From contig NW_013171865.1 in the NCBI RefSeq assembly GCF_000151665.1, positions 154,001-218,000 of the forward strand: a stretch of DNA of 64,000 bases, read 5' to 3'. Under the pieces are notes generated by a model, which was not told the origin of the DNA, made no database searches, and saw only the letters and a list, made by a program, of their open reading frames with translations. This DNA is from Blastocystis hominis (taxonomy: Eukaryota > Sar > Bigyra > Opalinata > Blastocystidae). A program made the translations under genes and the position numbers. Shown here piece after piece: positions 11,209 through 22,766 of the stretch (its first letter is position 1; every line of letters begins with the position of its first letter).

Positions 11209-12786
11209 TTTAAATTATCGATTTAAAAATAGAAGAAATAATAGTTTCGTTTTTTGGCACTCCTGTGTTCAAAGACTTGATTCGTTAATATACATGCCAT
11301 TGTCGTTTAAAATAAAAAATACGGAACGATGATATCAAGTTTATCACAATGAAGAAGAAGTGCCTGTGAGGAATGGGGATGGTGTTTTCGAATAAAATCT
11401 GCCGCACTCTAGATCCTTCTGGTGATATATATATTTCACAGATATGTTGTTGGTAACAACATAGTTGTTATTTGAAAGAAAGTGTGTTTTACATATTCTA
11501 GTTCTACTCCCATGACTATTATTGTTGATATAAAATGTGGAATGTAGTAACATTTCAAAAAAAACACTCAATCGTTATGCATTGTGGCGTTTCGTGAATT
11601 AAACATTGATTGCCATTCTGTCGATGCTATATACAATAGTAAATGATCTTTTCGCCTACAAAACAAAATAACATAATTATTCCTTCGGAAAGTGAATGGA
11701 CTCTAAATGACTTCTCCAACTCTTTGGAGCAATATACGAGAAGGTCTATTCATTCTTGTTAACAGTATATTCTGATTTATTTAGTTTGATTTATGTGAAC
11801 AATTATAGTAATTACTTAAGTATATAATAATGATGACTGTCCGTAAAGCAGTTTCCTGAGAGAGAAATAAGAGTTAAGTTAATAATCTGCTTCTATTCTT
11901 CACACTTTTGTCGATTTCGTTAACTTCATATATGTCACTTACTTGCCTATTTCTGTATCACGTAAGTATACCCAGCCATCACATAATCGGAAAATAGACA
12001 ACCAGAATAGCCACAAAACAGTGTTTTTATTATTTGATTTATGAAAATAGACTCAGAACAAGTTTGTAGAATTGTCATTGCCAATTTAGGTTCATCACCA
12101 TTCGAGTTTGAAGTTTAATCGGTATATTCGTACATTTATTGTACATTACTGGTTATGTGAAGAACAAAAAAGTTGTTGTGTCTAAATTATCATACAAATG
12201 ATGATTAGAATCGATCATACCATTATCCAATGTCAAACTAAGAATTAACAATACACAACTCAAAAGAAGAAGAAAAGAGAAGAAGGTAGTCTCTACATAA
12301 TTACAGAAGAGGAATCATCATCTTGCATAATAGGTATAAATGTAGCAGATTGTATATTAGAGAAAAAAATTGTTCAAAGTGTTTTTGAAGAAAAACAACA
12401 ACACTCATAGCAGAAGCATATGATTACGAATATTTAACAATGAATATCGATAAGAAGCATACCAAAATGTGTGATTGTATATCATTGTGTTACAAGTCGA
12501 GAATATAGCTCCATCTTGTAATTCCATTCAATAGGCATAATGAAAATTCATCATAAACTCAATCTACTGTATTATTAAGGCAATTATGGTTGTATTTACA
12601 AAATGACAAAATCTGTCCACTCTTCACTTTACTATTCCTATTATTGTTCAAATTATAACACTACATTAGTATTAAGAAAGGAATGTACAATGAAATAATA
12701 ATAATGACGGAAAGAAAATAATACTGGAATCAAATAGAGAAGAGTTACGTTTCATTTTGGTGTTTTTTTCCATATTTTCTTTATTT
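11209..12786. other. AT-rich intergenic region
   Basis: About 1.6 kb between the divergent UFD1-like and MORN-LRR genes. Only short chance reading frames (the longest 75 codons at 11344-11571, minus). No RNA gene or mobile element recognised; presumably contains both promoters. Confidence 0.5.
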
Positions 12787-14719
12787 ATGGACTCTTCTAT
12801 GGATTTTGGAATAAAATCGGATTATATTGTCGAAATAAAACCATTGGACGTGTCTCGTGACCTGGGAAAGGATTCGGGGTTTGAGGTTGACATTTGGAAT
12901 TGGTGTATTACCAATCAATTCCCTATTAGTACTATAGATAGGATTGATAGTGAGAATGTGATTCTGAACATTGGTTCTCCACATCAAGGTTACACTATTC
13001 AAACGAAGATGAAAGATGGAATATTGAATGGAAAAGCTGTTATTAAAACAACGAACAATACAATAATAGCAGAATTCGAGTATCGAAGTAATGAGATAAA
13101 GGGACACTGTAAATTGTATTATGACTCAGGTGAATTATATTTTGAAGGGAATCTTGAAGATGGATATCGTCAGGGATTTGGAAAAGAGTATGATAAGAAT
13201 GGGAATGTGATATTTGAAGGTAGGTATGAAATAGGATGTCGAGGTAATCATTTCGAAAGAATGGATGGAATGGAAGGTTATTGGAAAGAATTGGATGGGA
13301 ATGGAAATGTGATTTCGATTTGTCAAAAGAATGAAAATGGAATGAATGAAGGATTGTGCTACTATTTTGAATCAGGATTCCTGGATCGAGTCAGTATTTG
13401 GAAAAACAATGAAGAAATATCGATTTTATATCGATTTGAAAATGGCAAAATGATAGAATACAAAGATGGTGTAAAGTGTTTTGAAGGATACTATAAAGGT
13501 TCAATTGAGAAGGGATTTTCTCGACAATATGGAGTTGAATATGATGAAGAAGGCAAGAATGTGATTTATGAAGGTGAATTCCTGAATGGAAAACGATGTG
13601 GACGAGGAACATCTTTTAAGAACAATGAAAGAGAATATGATGGAGAATGGGTGAAAGGAATACCAAAATCAAAGTATATACTGTTATTTGCAATAATTCC
13701 AGTAATATTCGGGCTATGTATTGTTGTACTGGCATTCATTTTACCATTACCAACAATCTTGCAGTGGTTAATAATGTTAGCAGTATTCATTTGTGGATTA
13801 ATATTCCTTGATTATATTTGGAAGAATGTATGTGAAGGAATCATAACAAAGGACTTTTATCCTAGAGTATCTAGTAAGAGATACAAATATGAGAGGGAAC
13901 ATGTAATGTTTGCAGATAAATGCTATTCCAAAGTGAAAACATTCCAAATCGATGGATTGAATCGATTGAAAACTATCAAAATCGGAGACAATTCGTTCAC
14001 TCAAAAAAAGAATGATTGGGGAATTGATGAATCGAAATCATTCCACATATTGAATTGTGGATCATTGGAATCCATTCAAATTGGCTACTGTAGTTTCAGT
14101 GATTTTGCTGGAGACTTTGAATTGAAGAATCTACCACAATTACAATCCATTCGAATCGGTACAATTGGAAGTACTTCATGCAATTTCTTGTATAGTTCAT
14201 TTGTGATTCGAGGTATTGATATGATATTGAATATTTGGGTAATGAATAGATCTTCCAAATCTACAATCCATTACATTAGGTTATGAGACATTCGAGTGTT
14301 CCTTAGTTACAATAATTGAAAGTATTGAATGAATTTGAATGAAGTGATTGATGTAGATCTTCCATCATTACAATCCATTCAACTCGGTTATGAAGCACTA
14401 CGTGGAAGACGGAGTGATTCTTGTTCATTGACACTCCGAAGTAATAATGAATTGATTGGTTATGATTTGATTTGTAGATCTTCCAAATTTAACATCAATA
14501 ACTTCTGAAGGATGGAGTTTCCTTTATTCTCGTTGGGTGACATTAGAAAGTATTTTTGAATATTGAATATTGATAGTATTTAGATATTCCAAATATTCAA
14601 AATGTCGATTTACCTAATTCATTCGGGTGTGCTCGATCGAAATCAATTTGGAGTATAGTTTGATTGATTTGATTTGATTCATAGATGTTTCTTCCATTCT
14701 CGCTAATCTTGTCCACTAA
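12787..14719 (+). CDS. MORN-repeat / two-transmembrane / LRR protein
   Basis: Member of the local MORN-LRR family. The head has MORN-type units (YFEGNLEDGYRQGFGKEY, YEGEFLNGKRCGRG). Then come two adjacent hydrophobic segments at about residues 300-350 (ILLFAIIPVIFGLCIVVLAF and IMLAVFICGLIFLDYIW), which would form a membrane hairpin. The tail is BspA-type LRR (VKTFQIDGLNRLKTIKIGDN, DFAGDFELKNLPQLQSI). The long first exon ends in VIR at 14212. Five small exons follow, each coding one LRR and each starting in phase 1 before xLPxLxSI; the introns are about 32-37 nt (first one 14213-14249). The stop is TAA at 14717-14719. The first ATG in frame is 12787. The hairpin is absent from the other copies in the window. 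Function unknown; a membrane-tethered scaffold is an inference. Confidence 0.8.
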
Positions 14720-14814
14720 ATCTATGAGTAAATCTATACTTTTGATTTGATTTGATTAGTTCAGTGATTCGTCATTGTTTAGGAACATTTCCATTGATCG
14801 ATTGATTGATTGAT

Positions 14815-14822
14815 TGTTTGTT
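14815..14822 (+). terminator. TGTTTGTT element downstream of the MORN-LRR gene
   Basis: Perfect TGTTTGTT about 95 nt after the TAA, inside a GATT-rich 3' flank. The paralog ending at 24348 has the same element in the matching place. Confidence 0.35.
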
Positions 14823-15013
14823 TCAAACCGATTCTTGATTACAATTCATGATTCTATAATAATCAAAATATCAATCCTGCCTGATTATTATGATGTTCTT
14901 CTTTACCATTTTAACAATGATACTGAATTATGATTGTTGTTTCAAACAATCAATCAATCAATCAATCATTGTTTTCGATCATCATCATTATTATTAAGTA
15001 GTTAGTAAATGGC

Positions 15014-16294
15014 GTGTATTGCGAATATTTAAGCCGCCTTTTTTGCGCAAAACCATGTCAATACCTTACTACTCTGGTAAATAGAGTAAGCCATGCACTA
15101 TTCCATGCTAATCAAGGGTACACCTCTCAACGGTTCGTTTTCGTGGGTCAATCTGTACAAGTACAAGAATCCTTACACACTTCTATGACTGTCCTGTTCA
15201 GACCCAATCAAGTCATGTTCAACAATGTGGATTCTACGAATGTGGTCACGAAATCCAATGACGAAGAGATAACGATTCCTCCTGGATACTACACGATCGG
15301 TCAAATCATTGCCATGCTCAACACCATGACCGATACTACGTTTTCGATATCTACGAAGGCTTCGAGTTATGGATGTATTTATATCCAGTATCCACATACC
15401 ATCGATTTCACCAATGCTCCTGATATTCGAGAAATCCTCGTTTTGGAAGGGCGAACGGTCATTCTATCTGTTTCGTTCTATGGATCGAACGTGATTGATA
15501 TCACGCGAAATCGTCAAGTAATCCAAGCTTACTCATCCCTCGTGCGTTCCTCCGATCTGAAGATTGCCAACCAGAACAACAATCTGCTCACCACAATGAT
15601 CATTGACGATCCCGAGGTTCATTACCTGCGCACCGTGGAAGACATCTGCATTCCCATGATAACCCGATTCGACCGATTGATGTTCCTGTTCCACGATATG
15701 GATGGTAATATCATGCAATTGAACGGCGAATTCGAACTCCAGTTGACGATAGAAGATGTGATTGATCAAGTGCCTTCCTCAATTCTACCGATGAACCAGT
15801 TCAGTATGATGGAAGTGTTCTGTAATACTACGAAGAAGGAAGTGAAGCTGGACAATCCTCTGTCATTCGATCAATGTTCCATCTCGTCCGTGTCACTCTA
15901 TACCGATTTCGTGTTACACAACGTACCAACCGATCAAGTGATATTAATCGATGTGGGGACATCCCAACACAAGGCGTTAATACCCAGTGAACCCTACGAC
16001 ATCACGAACGGCATGAGTGTGATCCGAGTCTACAGTAGTATCAATGCTCAAACATTCGGTCTGAAGAGTCCGCTGATCGATAACCTGATTCATGTATCGA
16101 TGGGACTGAACAACATGATCACCTGGAACAACCTATCAATCGATGTGATTGAACAATCGAACTTGGATTCCATTGATTGGGTACTGACAGATGCGAATGA
16201 CAATCCGATCTCCTTGAGTTCGAATGTGTACATTTCATTCACGATATCTTGTAAGCACAACTTCAGTAAGGTATTCAAGAAGATAGATAGATAG
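15014..16294 (+). mobile_element. Polinton-type (Maverick/polinton-like virus) penton-like minor capsid ORF, fossil
   Basis: A single open reading frame of about 426 codons (first ATG at 15185) resembling the penton or minor-capsid proteins of Polinton-type virus-like elements. It has the ITIPPGYYTIG motif followed by IDFTNAPDIREIL, and two copies of the family's DxxGNxxxLNG-type segment (DMDGNIMQLNG and DANDNPISLSS) near the end of each half. It lies alone in AT-rich, repeat-rich DNA. No polymerase, integrase, major capsid protein or terminal inverted repeats were recognised near it, so it is read as an isolated leftover of an insertion. The ORF itself looks whole. Age is uncertain, perhaps fairly recent given the intact frame. 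The call rests on motif memory, not on a search. Confidence 0.5.
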
Positions 16295-17469
16295 ATAGAT
16301 ATCAATGTCTATCTTCTATATATATATCTGAAAAGTAATAGTTTGATTGTTGTCTCCAACAAATAATAATCCAGATATGTCTCACAGCTTGATATTGGGC
16401 AACTACTCATTCCCATAGAGTCCATTCTTATGGATTTCAGCTTTATCATCAACAATACTGATATCGCTATTAGTGAGTAATTCTATTCATCCTAATGAGT
16501 TGGGAACCAAAGCATTTCACTTTCATCAACCAACTCAAACAGCAAGTATTATGTATACTATTGTTATTCATGCTCTTAATAGAACAACATTGTGAATCAC
16601 TTTGTATCCCTATTGAAGTGGTGTACAATTCGATACTTCTTCCTTTAAATAGGAGATATTCTGCATTATTTGGCAGGTGGGGGATACTATATGGGTTAGA
16701 ATAAGGGATAGTATTCTCTGGCAATATAACAATCTCTGATAGGTTCAGAGTGCATCAAAACGACAAAAACTGCACACCAACTATCCAAAAACCTAGAAAC
16801 AGTGGAATATGAATATATCTCTATTTGTTCGTATAAAATATACTATGTATTCTACCTTATTTTGCTCAGTTCTTCAACGACACACCCACCTTTCTCACAA
16901 ACTCTACTATTCGATTCTATTATACACATATCACATACTATTACTATAAATGATAACCCAAAAACTGCTTATCACTAGCTTTTCCATTTTCATTCCTATC
17001 ATCATCTTCTACATACCCTATTTCTTTCTATCCCATCTATATAAAATTCCAAATGAATAGAACGAAAAACAAAACGCTTCCACTGGAAACAACACTCTTC
17101 GATCTATTCATTCCACAATATCCCATTTCCGCTCATCTCCTTCCACTTCACAGTAAAAACAACTCCCTCCCTATTCGAAATCTATTCTTCCACTCATACC
17201 CAATTTCAACACTATTTTCACAATTGCACAATTCCTGTGTATTTTTGAAATCATTTGTTTTACAATAAAAGCTATTAGATTCGTCTTACTGGGTTTGAAT
17301 GTATTCAAAATTTGGAATTGGACTTGTATGTCCTGTCTTTTGTTTTGTTTTCGGACTTCTATGTGTTTTTGTGTGTTGTGTTGTGGGAGTGTAAGTATTG
17401 TAGCTGGGATGGATTCTGTCGTCAAGTTGGTGTGTTTGAAGAAGCTAGTGTAGTGTGCGCTATCGTTAC
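16295..17469. other. AT-rich region without recognised genes
   Basis: Starts with a short GATA repeat (about 16286-16301). Only short frames in all six directions. No RNA gene seen. Some of it could be the rest of the virus-like insertion, but nothing can be identified. Confidence 0.4.
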
Positions 17470-20270
17470 TTTGACTAAACTGTGTGTGTGAGATATGTAT
17501 CGTGAACGCATTCAATACCATAATGGCGGTGGACCCTGGTTCCATTTTTGCTGTGTGGAGTGTGTTCCGAGTGAGGAATTTCTGTGCTTCAAACTGTGCA
17601 ACGTGGCGAACCCATTCATGGCATGTGGGACCGCGGATACATGGAGATAACTTGCAACGTGGGAGGTATCTGGTACAGGCACGACGTTCTTGCCTAGGAT
17701 ATCTGTTCTGTTTCTCGTATTTTCATTTTCATATTGTGAGGTGGTAGAGTGTGGTAGAGAGAACGGATTTGCGATGAGTGAAAGGGCAAACTATGGGAGC
17801 AAGAGCTGTAGGTTTGTAGAAGCGGAGCGTGTGTGGAACTTGGGAGAATGGGACAAGAAGGCGGAGTATGCGAACTGCTGTGGGTACGGTCCTCGCCTCT
17901 GATTGATGCGAGCCGAGTGAACTGGAATGGGCAGTGGGAGCAGGCGAGTTCCAAGACGGTGCAGTTGTGCATTTGTGGGTCTGTGGAGCATGGGAAGGTG
18001 GAGGTGTGCGTGGTGCGGGCGTGTGGGAAGTGGTAGAATGGAAGAGAGGTGAGGTGCGTGGCGGTGGTGCGCCCCGCGGACGAAGCGGCGGGGTAGCCGG
18101 AAGGGCACTTGGGGCAAGTGTTGGATACGAAGTGCGATGTGGACTAGTGGGGCATGATCACGGATGGGTGCAACGCCTATCAGCAGTGGGAATCGATCGA
18201 TCGATAGGGGACGGGCTCCTGCCAGCCCATCCTGCCGATGCTGCGCTGCGTGGCGGGCGATGGGGCGAGGGACGTGGCGCTGTGGACGATGGGAGATGGG
18301 AAGCAATCCACGATGTACTGCACGAGCAATGTGGGCGTGGGCGAGGTGATGAACGACCCATTCGAGCCCATGAACATCCACATCGTGTTTGAATTGGCCG
18401 AGGCCACGTTCTCCTATCCCACCACCGCGATCTCCATCTCCGACTACACCATTGCCTTCGCCTTCGCGTTCGATGGCTCCTTCCCGCGGTTCTGCGAAGG
18501 CACGCACGCTCTACATCAATGCCAACAGGTTGGTGTCCCGAAACGGCCTCCCCTTCCCCGCGGAAACCCTCATCGCGACCTTCTCGACCCGCGCCGGCGT
18601 TCGGTTGGCGTTCGGTTGGCGTTCGGTTGGCGTTCGGTTGTGGCCTGCTCGGATTGTGGAGAGCGCGATTGGTATGAGGGAAGTGGAGTAGGCGCAGCGC
18701 AGCGCAGCGTGTCTGTGCAGATGGAGGTTCCCTGGAGCAGTGGCATCTCCGATGAAGCCCCGATGGATGGCCTTGATGGGCAGCAATGTGCAGAGCCAGT
18801 TCTTCGAGACGCGCTCCGTGTTGGTGGCGGGCGCCATTGTGAACAGCGTGATGGCCATCAGCTGGCGTGTCCGCAAGGGCGCCTCCTGGTCCGCCTTCGC
18901 GTCCTTCTCCGTCTACCGCCCCGTCGTGCTGCTGCCTCCCTGCCTCCTTCCCTGCCTCCGCGCCCGTCGTGCTGCTGCGGCCTTCGAAGCCACGCAGGTG
19001 CGCTGGGTCTGGTGGTGGTGCGAGCTCTTCGTGCAGGCCTTGGTTGGCTCCCACTCCCAGCTCTTCGCCGCCGACGCGCTCCTCCAAGAGGGCGACGTCC
19101 AGCAACCCGAGCTCTCTCTCTCTCTCTCTCTCGATGCGTGCGTGGCCTACTGGGTGCGCGTGGCGCTGTGCTCCGCCGCGTGCTCCATCCTCTCCGAGGC
19201 CTCCTCTCCCATCACCCTCGCCGCGTATGTCGTTGCGCCCGGCGCGGTGCAGAACCTCGAGGTGGCCGCGCTCTCCTCGACCTCGCTGCGCGTGCAGTGG
19301 GCAGAGCCGGCGGAGCTGGGCGGCGCCAGCATTCGGTACTACGTGGTGCGACGCTCGTGGATGGCGTCGATGGCTGTGATCCAGAGCGAGAGCGAGAGCG
19401 AGAGCGAGGTCGCCAGCACGAACTGCTTCCTGGACCTGCAGAGCGTGCAGAGCGTGCAGAGCGTGCAGAGCGTGCAGAGCGTGCAGAGCGTGCAGAGCGT
19501 GCAGAGCGTGCAGAGCGTGCAGAGCGTGCAGCACGCGCCCATCTATCTGAGCGTGGCCGCGTTCAACGGGTATCTCTCCCGCCAAGAGAAGATCCCCGCG
19601 GTTCTGTATGCGGTGTGTGTGGAATCAGGCGGAGGGCATTGAGTGGGACTGTGCGATGGCGATTACCGGATCCTTCCATGATCTCTGCACCGCCACGTGC
19701 GAGCTTCGCGCTCCCGCGACTTCCTCCTTCCTCCTTCCTCCTTCCTCCTTCCGCCGAACCGTCTGGTTCCCCGCGGGACGCGATGTGTGGGACGTGTTGG
19801 AGGGTGGGATCCCCGCGACTTCCTACACGCTGGAGTGCGTCCCGAGCGAAGTGGGCAGTGCCGAGTGGATGGGCAGGCAATTCGGAATGTCCACGATGGC
19901 CACGTCGGAATTCGTTGGGTGTTGGTGGTGGACGGCGAGCCAACCTCCTCGCTCACCGGTTCGCTCTGGGTGTGGGTGTGGGTGTGGGTGTGAGTGTGAG
20001 TGAGCAGGAATCTGGTGGGCGATGGGGTGGGGTCCGTGGCTCCCTACGAAGGTGTGCAGAGTCGACCGGGCTCTCTGGATCTCTTCCTGTCCAACTGGGC
20101 GCAGAACGCCACCGTGGTCTCCGTCACCCAGCCCCTCCGCCTCCGCCTCCGCCTCCGCCTCCGCCTCCGCCTCCGCTTCGCCTACGACGTGACCGGCGCG
20201 CTCATCCGCGCCCACCTCGTCGATCACGCCTGGTGCGTCGTGGGTCGTGATGTTTCCACGTTTCCACGAT
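17470..20270 (+). CDS. GC-rich, low-complexity locus with fibronectin-III-like and possible laminin-G-like segments
   Basis: A sharply GC-rich block in AT-rich surroundings. Protein-like segments occur on the plus strand but in several frames, so exact exons could not be resolved. At about 19236-19590 a fibronectin type III pattern is visible (PGAVQNLEVAALSSTSLRVQW, a RYYVV strand, then YLSVAAFNGYLSRQ), preceded by the end of another such unit (ACVAYWVRVALCS). At about 18238-18560 there is a jelly-roll or laminin-G-like stretch (NIHIVFELAEATF, then RTLYINANRLVS in another frame). A Cys-rich start (HFCCVECVPSEEFLCFKLC) lies near 17520-17600. These suggest a modular extracellular protein. The frame changes may be short introns, indels in repeats, or decay. 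Long open frames on the opposite strand reflect composition. Boundaries are approximate. Confidence 0.4.
18598..18640. repeat. 11-bp tandem repeat (CGTTCGGTTGG, about 4 copies)
   Basis: Four near-perfect consecutive copies inside the GC-rich fibronectin-III-like locus. The unit length is not a multiple of three, so copy-number change would shift the frame. Confidence 0.7.
19439..19528. repeat. 9-bp tandem repeat (CAGAGCGTG, about 10 copies)
   Basis: About ten perfect copies, coding a Gln-Ser-Val run on the plus strand inside a fibronectin-III-like segment. A nearby hexamer (GAGAGC) run and CT run add to the low complexity. Confidence 0.85.
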
Positions 20271-20928
20271 CCAGACCGATTTGGCAGTTGCTGAGAGAAA
20301 GAGAAAGAGAAATGGTTGCGGTGTTTGGTTTGGAAGATGGATGGATGGATGGATGGATGGAATTGTAGAGATGTGGAATGGTTGAAGCGTTGTAGGATTT
20401 GAATGAGAATCGAAAATGTGTTTAGGAAGGAAAGAAGGAAAATGTAGATTTAGAGTGTGTAGGGTGTTGGAATGATTTAGAAACATGAACAGAATAATCC
20501 AGAACGAGGAACCAAACGACTCTAGTTGATAGGAATAATAATAATAGAGTGCTGTGAGTTGATAGTTGAAACAAAGAAAGATAGAAAGAAAGAAAGTGTA
20601 TTTAGAGTTAGTTGGTTGGTTTAGGATAAGGAAATGATAGAAAATGGAGTGAATGGTTAACGATGTGCGAAGATAGGTTCTTTGTGTGAAAATCACTGGA
20701 TCAATACCAATTTCCATTCCATTCGATTTGATTTACTAGTTTTACTAGTTTGAATTGCTTTCAAACCCAACCATTCCCAAGTCAAAATGATTTGGCTAGA
20801 ATCATGGATGGATGGATTGGATTATCGAAATAATGATAATAATGATAATAATGATAATATAGACTATTTAGACAAAGTGGAGTGAGCAACCAAATCCTTG
20901 CTTCATAACACGATTTCACTATGATATC

Positions 20929-20966
20929 ATAAATATCTATACCTCCGAACTATTTCAACCACAAAA
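20929..20966 (+). repeat. 38-bp direct repeat, copy 1
   Basis: Identical to 21015-21052, 86 bp downstream. It starts ATAAATATCTATACC and ends CAACCACAAAA. No coding potential. Confidence 0.85.
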
Positions 20967-21014
20967 TGGACTTTTCCATTCTGAGTGTTTCCAAACAATC
21001 CTGATACTATTATT

Positions 21015-21052
21015 ATAAATATCTATACCTCCGAACTATTTCAACCACAAAA
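21015..21052 (+). repeat. 38-bp direct repeat, copy 2
   Basis: Second identical copy, about 220 bp upstream of the MORN gene at 21275; may be a local duplication in its promoter. Confidence 0.85.
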
Positions 21053-21274
21053 ATGTGAACAAAATGATGCGAAACACAAGTGAGTACTTCACTTGGAAAT
21101 CTTGGATCCAATGTGTATATGGTAGCACTCTATCATAATTTTTAAATATGAAGAATACTTAGGTGTAAGGAAACAAACTGATCTCTCTGTTTTCTTCATA
21201 AATTCTTTATATTTGGCTACAAATTACGGATTCAAAGAGTAGAGGCTAAGGATATGTGATTATAAATAGGTAGA

Positions 21275-22048
21275 ATGGAAGAACTTAAGGGAAGCGAATT
21301 TCTCCTGGACAGTTACATAACGCTTGGTGAAGCAAAGGAAATCACTATTGGTGGCTGCAAGTATAGCCTCCAATATTATCAAGGCGATCACGAGGCTGAA
21401 TACACGTTGACGAGAGCTGGGAAGGTTTGCCTATTCCAAAATGGCATACTGAAGATGTATTACGAGTTGGATGCGGACGGGAGCGAAATCGGTGACTTTA
21501 CGCGATTCGAAAATGGATGCGTCGCTTTTGTGCAGTCCTATGACGAAATCTGGGACAGAAAGAATTTTCATCGTATAATAAACCATGTCCGAGGCGAGCG
21601 TATGGAAATCTATTCGCATGCGAGTGATCACCTGATTTATCACGGTGAATTCAATGAGAAGCGAGAGAGGGAAGGATGGGGCATCGCGTATGACGATAAA
21701 ACGGGTGCCATGCTGCTTGAGGGGATATGGAAGGGTAACAAGCTTGTGGAGATCATCCGCAAGATCGAAGGAACTATTATGACGGAGTTCAAGCGAAACG
21801 GTGACAACACCATCGCTTCGAATCGAATTCCCCTCTATGTGGGTGAATTCGTTTATGATGAATTGAAAGAATCGTTTCTTCGAAATGGTCGAGGATACTG
21901 GATCGATGAAGGAACTCGGATTGCTACTCGCGAAGTGGAATGGAAAGATGGAGTGGAGGTGAGTGGAAGAGATCTCTATGATGGATGGCATATTCATTCA
22001 CTCACTCACTCAATATTACTTGTTTATTTTATACTATTGCTATGTTAA
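21275..22048 (+). CDS. MORN-repeat protein without LRR tail
   Basis: About 257 residues. Clearly related to the N-terminal part of the minus-strand MORN-LRR gene at 51443-53640: both have an SYIT or DYIT start region, a YYQG/IYQG strand, IPxYVG, a GRGYWIDE or GLGYLIDE segment and a final xDLYDGW/xDLCEGW. MORN-like units are YHGEFNEKREREGWGIAYDD and LLEGIWKGNK. The frame continues about 20 residues past the DGW motif into hydrophobic sequence before TAG/TAA-rich DNA, and no LRR exons were found downstream. So this is either a MORN-only paralog or a copy that lost its tail; the last residues may be read-through of an intron. No membrane segment in the MORN part. Confidence 0.65.
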   Translation: MEELKGSEFLLDSYITLGEAKEITIGGCKYSLQYYQGDHEAEYTLTRAGKVCLFQNGILKMYYELDADGSEIGDFTRFENGCVAFVQSYDEIWDRKNFHRIINHVRGERMEIYSHASDHLIYHGEFNEKREREGWGIAYDDKTGAMLLEGIWKGNKLVEIIRKIEGTIMTEFKRNGDNTIASNRIPLYVGEFVYDELKESFLRNGRGYWIDEGTRIATREVEWKDGVEVSGRDLYDGWHIHSLTHSILLVYFILLLC

Positions 22049-22766
22049 TCACATTGCATTTCACATTGTTTGTTGATCAAATAGAAAGCAAGGTTTTCAT
22101 TCATAGGATTCATGGATTCCATCCATCATCATATTATTCAATCGATCGTTTTGTTTAATGATACTATGATTCCTATTCACCATTTCAATCTATGAACCAC
22201 ATTCCTTTCTCTGCAATATCATTCTTTGTACTCAATATGGATGATCATTGTGACAGAAGAGAATCGAAGTATCAACAGAGAATCAATACAATAATCCACT
22301 TGTCAAATAGAAATGATGGATTTTGCATTCTACATACTACTGCCATACTCTCTATTACGAATCAAACCATTCCAACAGTATTTACTATTGTGAGTTCGAT
22401 TGTTGCAAAACAAGATTAACTTCCACATAATTGATATATTTTGAAGAACATATATCCATTATAGACTTAATAGAACAGCCATTCTGACATGAAAGAGTAA
22501 AGGTGATCAAAATGCGTAATAATTTACAATTATAGCTATAAGTATCTGAAAATAACACAAAAATAAATGAATAGATAGAAATACACCAAAATAAAGAAAA
22601 ATAGGAATGGGTGGAGAAAATGAGATTTTATTATATCTATTCTAGTTTGTAACACACCAGCATATCACAGCCATACACAATAATCCATGACGTGTGTTCT
22701 ATCGAGAAATAATGAACCAGATCTTGTTTCCAAAAAAACCGTTTTCCCATATTTCTTTTCATTTCC
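22049..22766. other. AT-rich intergenic region
   Basis: No coding segment supported by composition or homology; only short frames. Presumed upstream region of the MORN-LRR gene at 22767. Confidence 0.45.

Noticed and set aside
11344-11571. Small minus-strand frame of 75 codons
   Set aside because: No homology, AT-rich chance frame in an intergenic region.
18158-19585. 475-codon minus-strand frame with a His-Ala-Leu repeat
   Set aside because: Reverse reading of the 9-bp repeat and GC-rich composition; the fibronectin-III-like pattern is on the plus strand.
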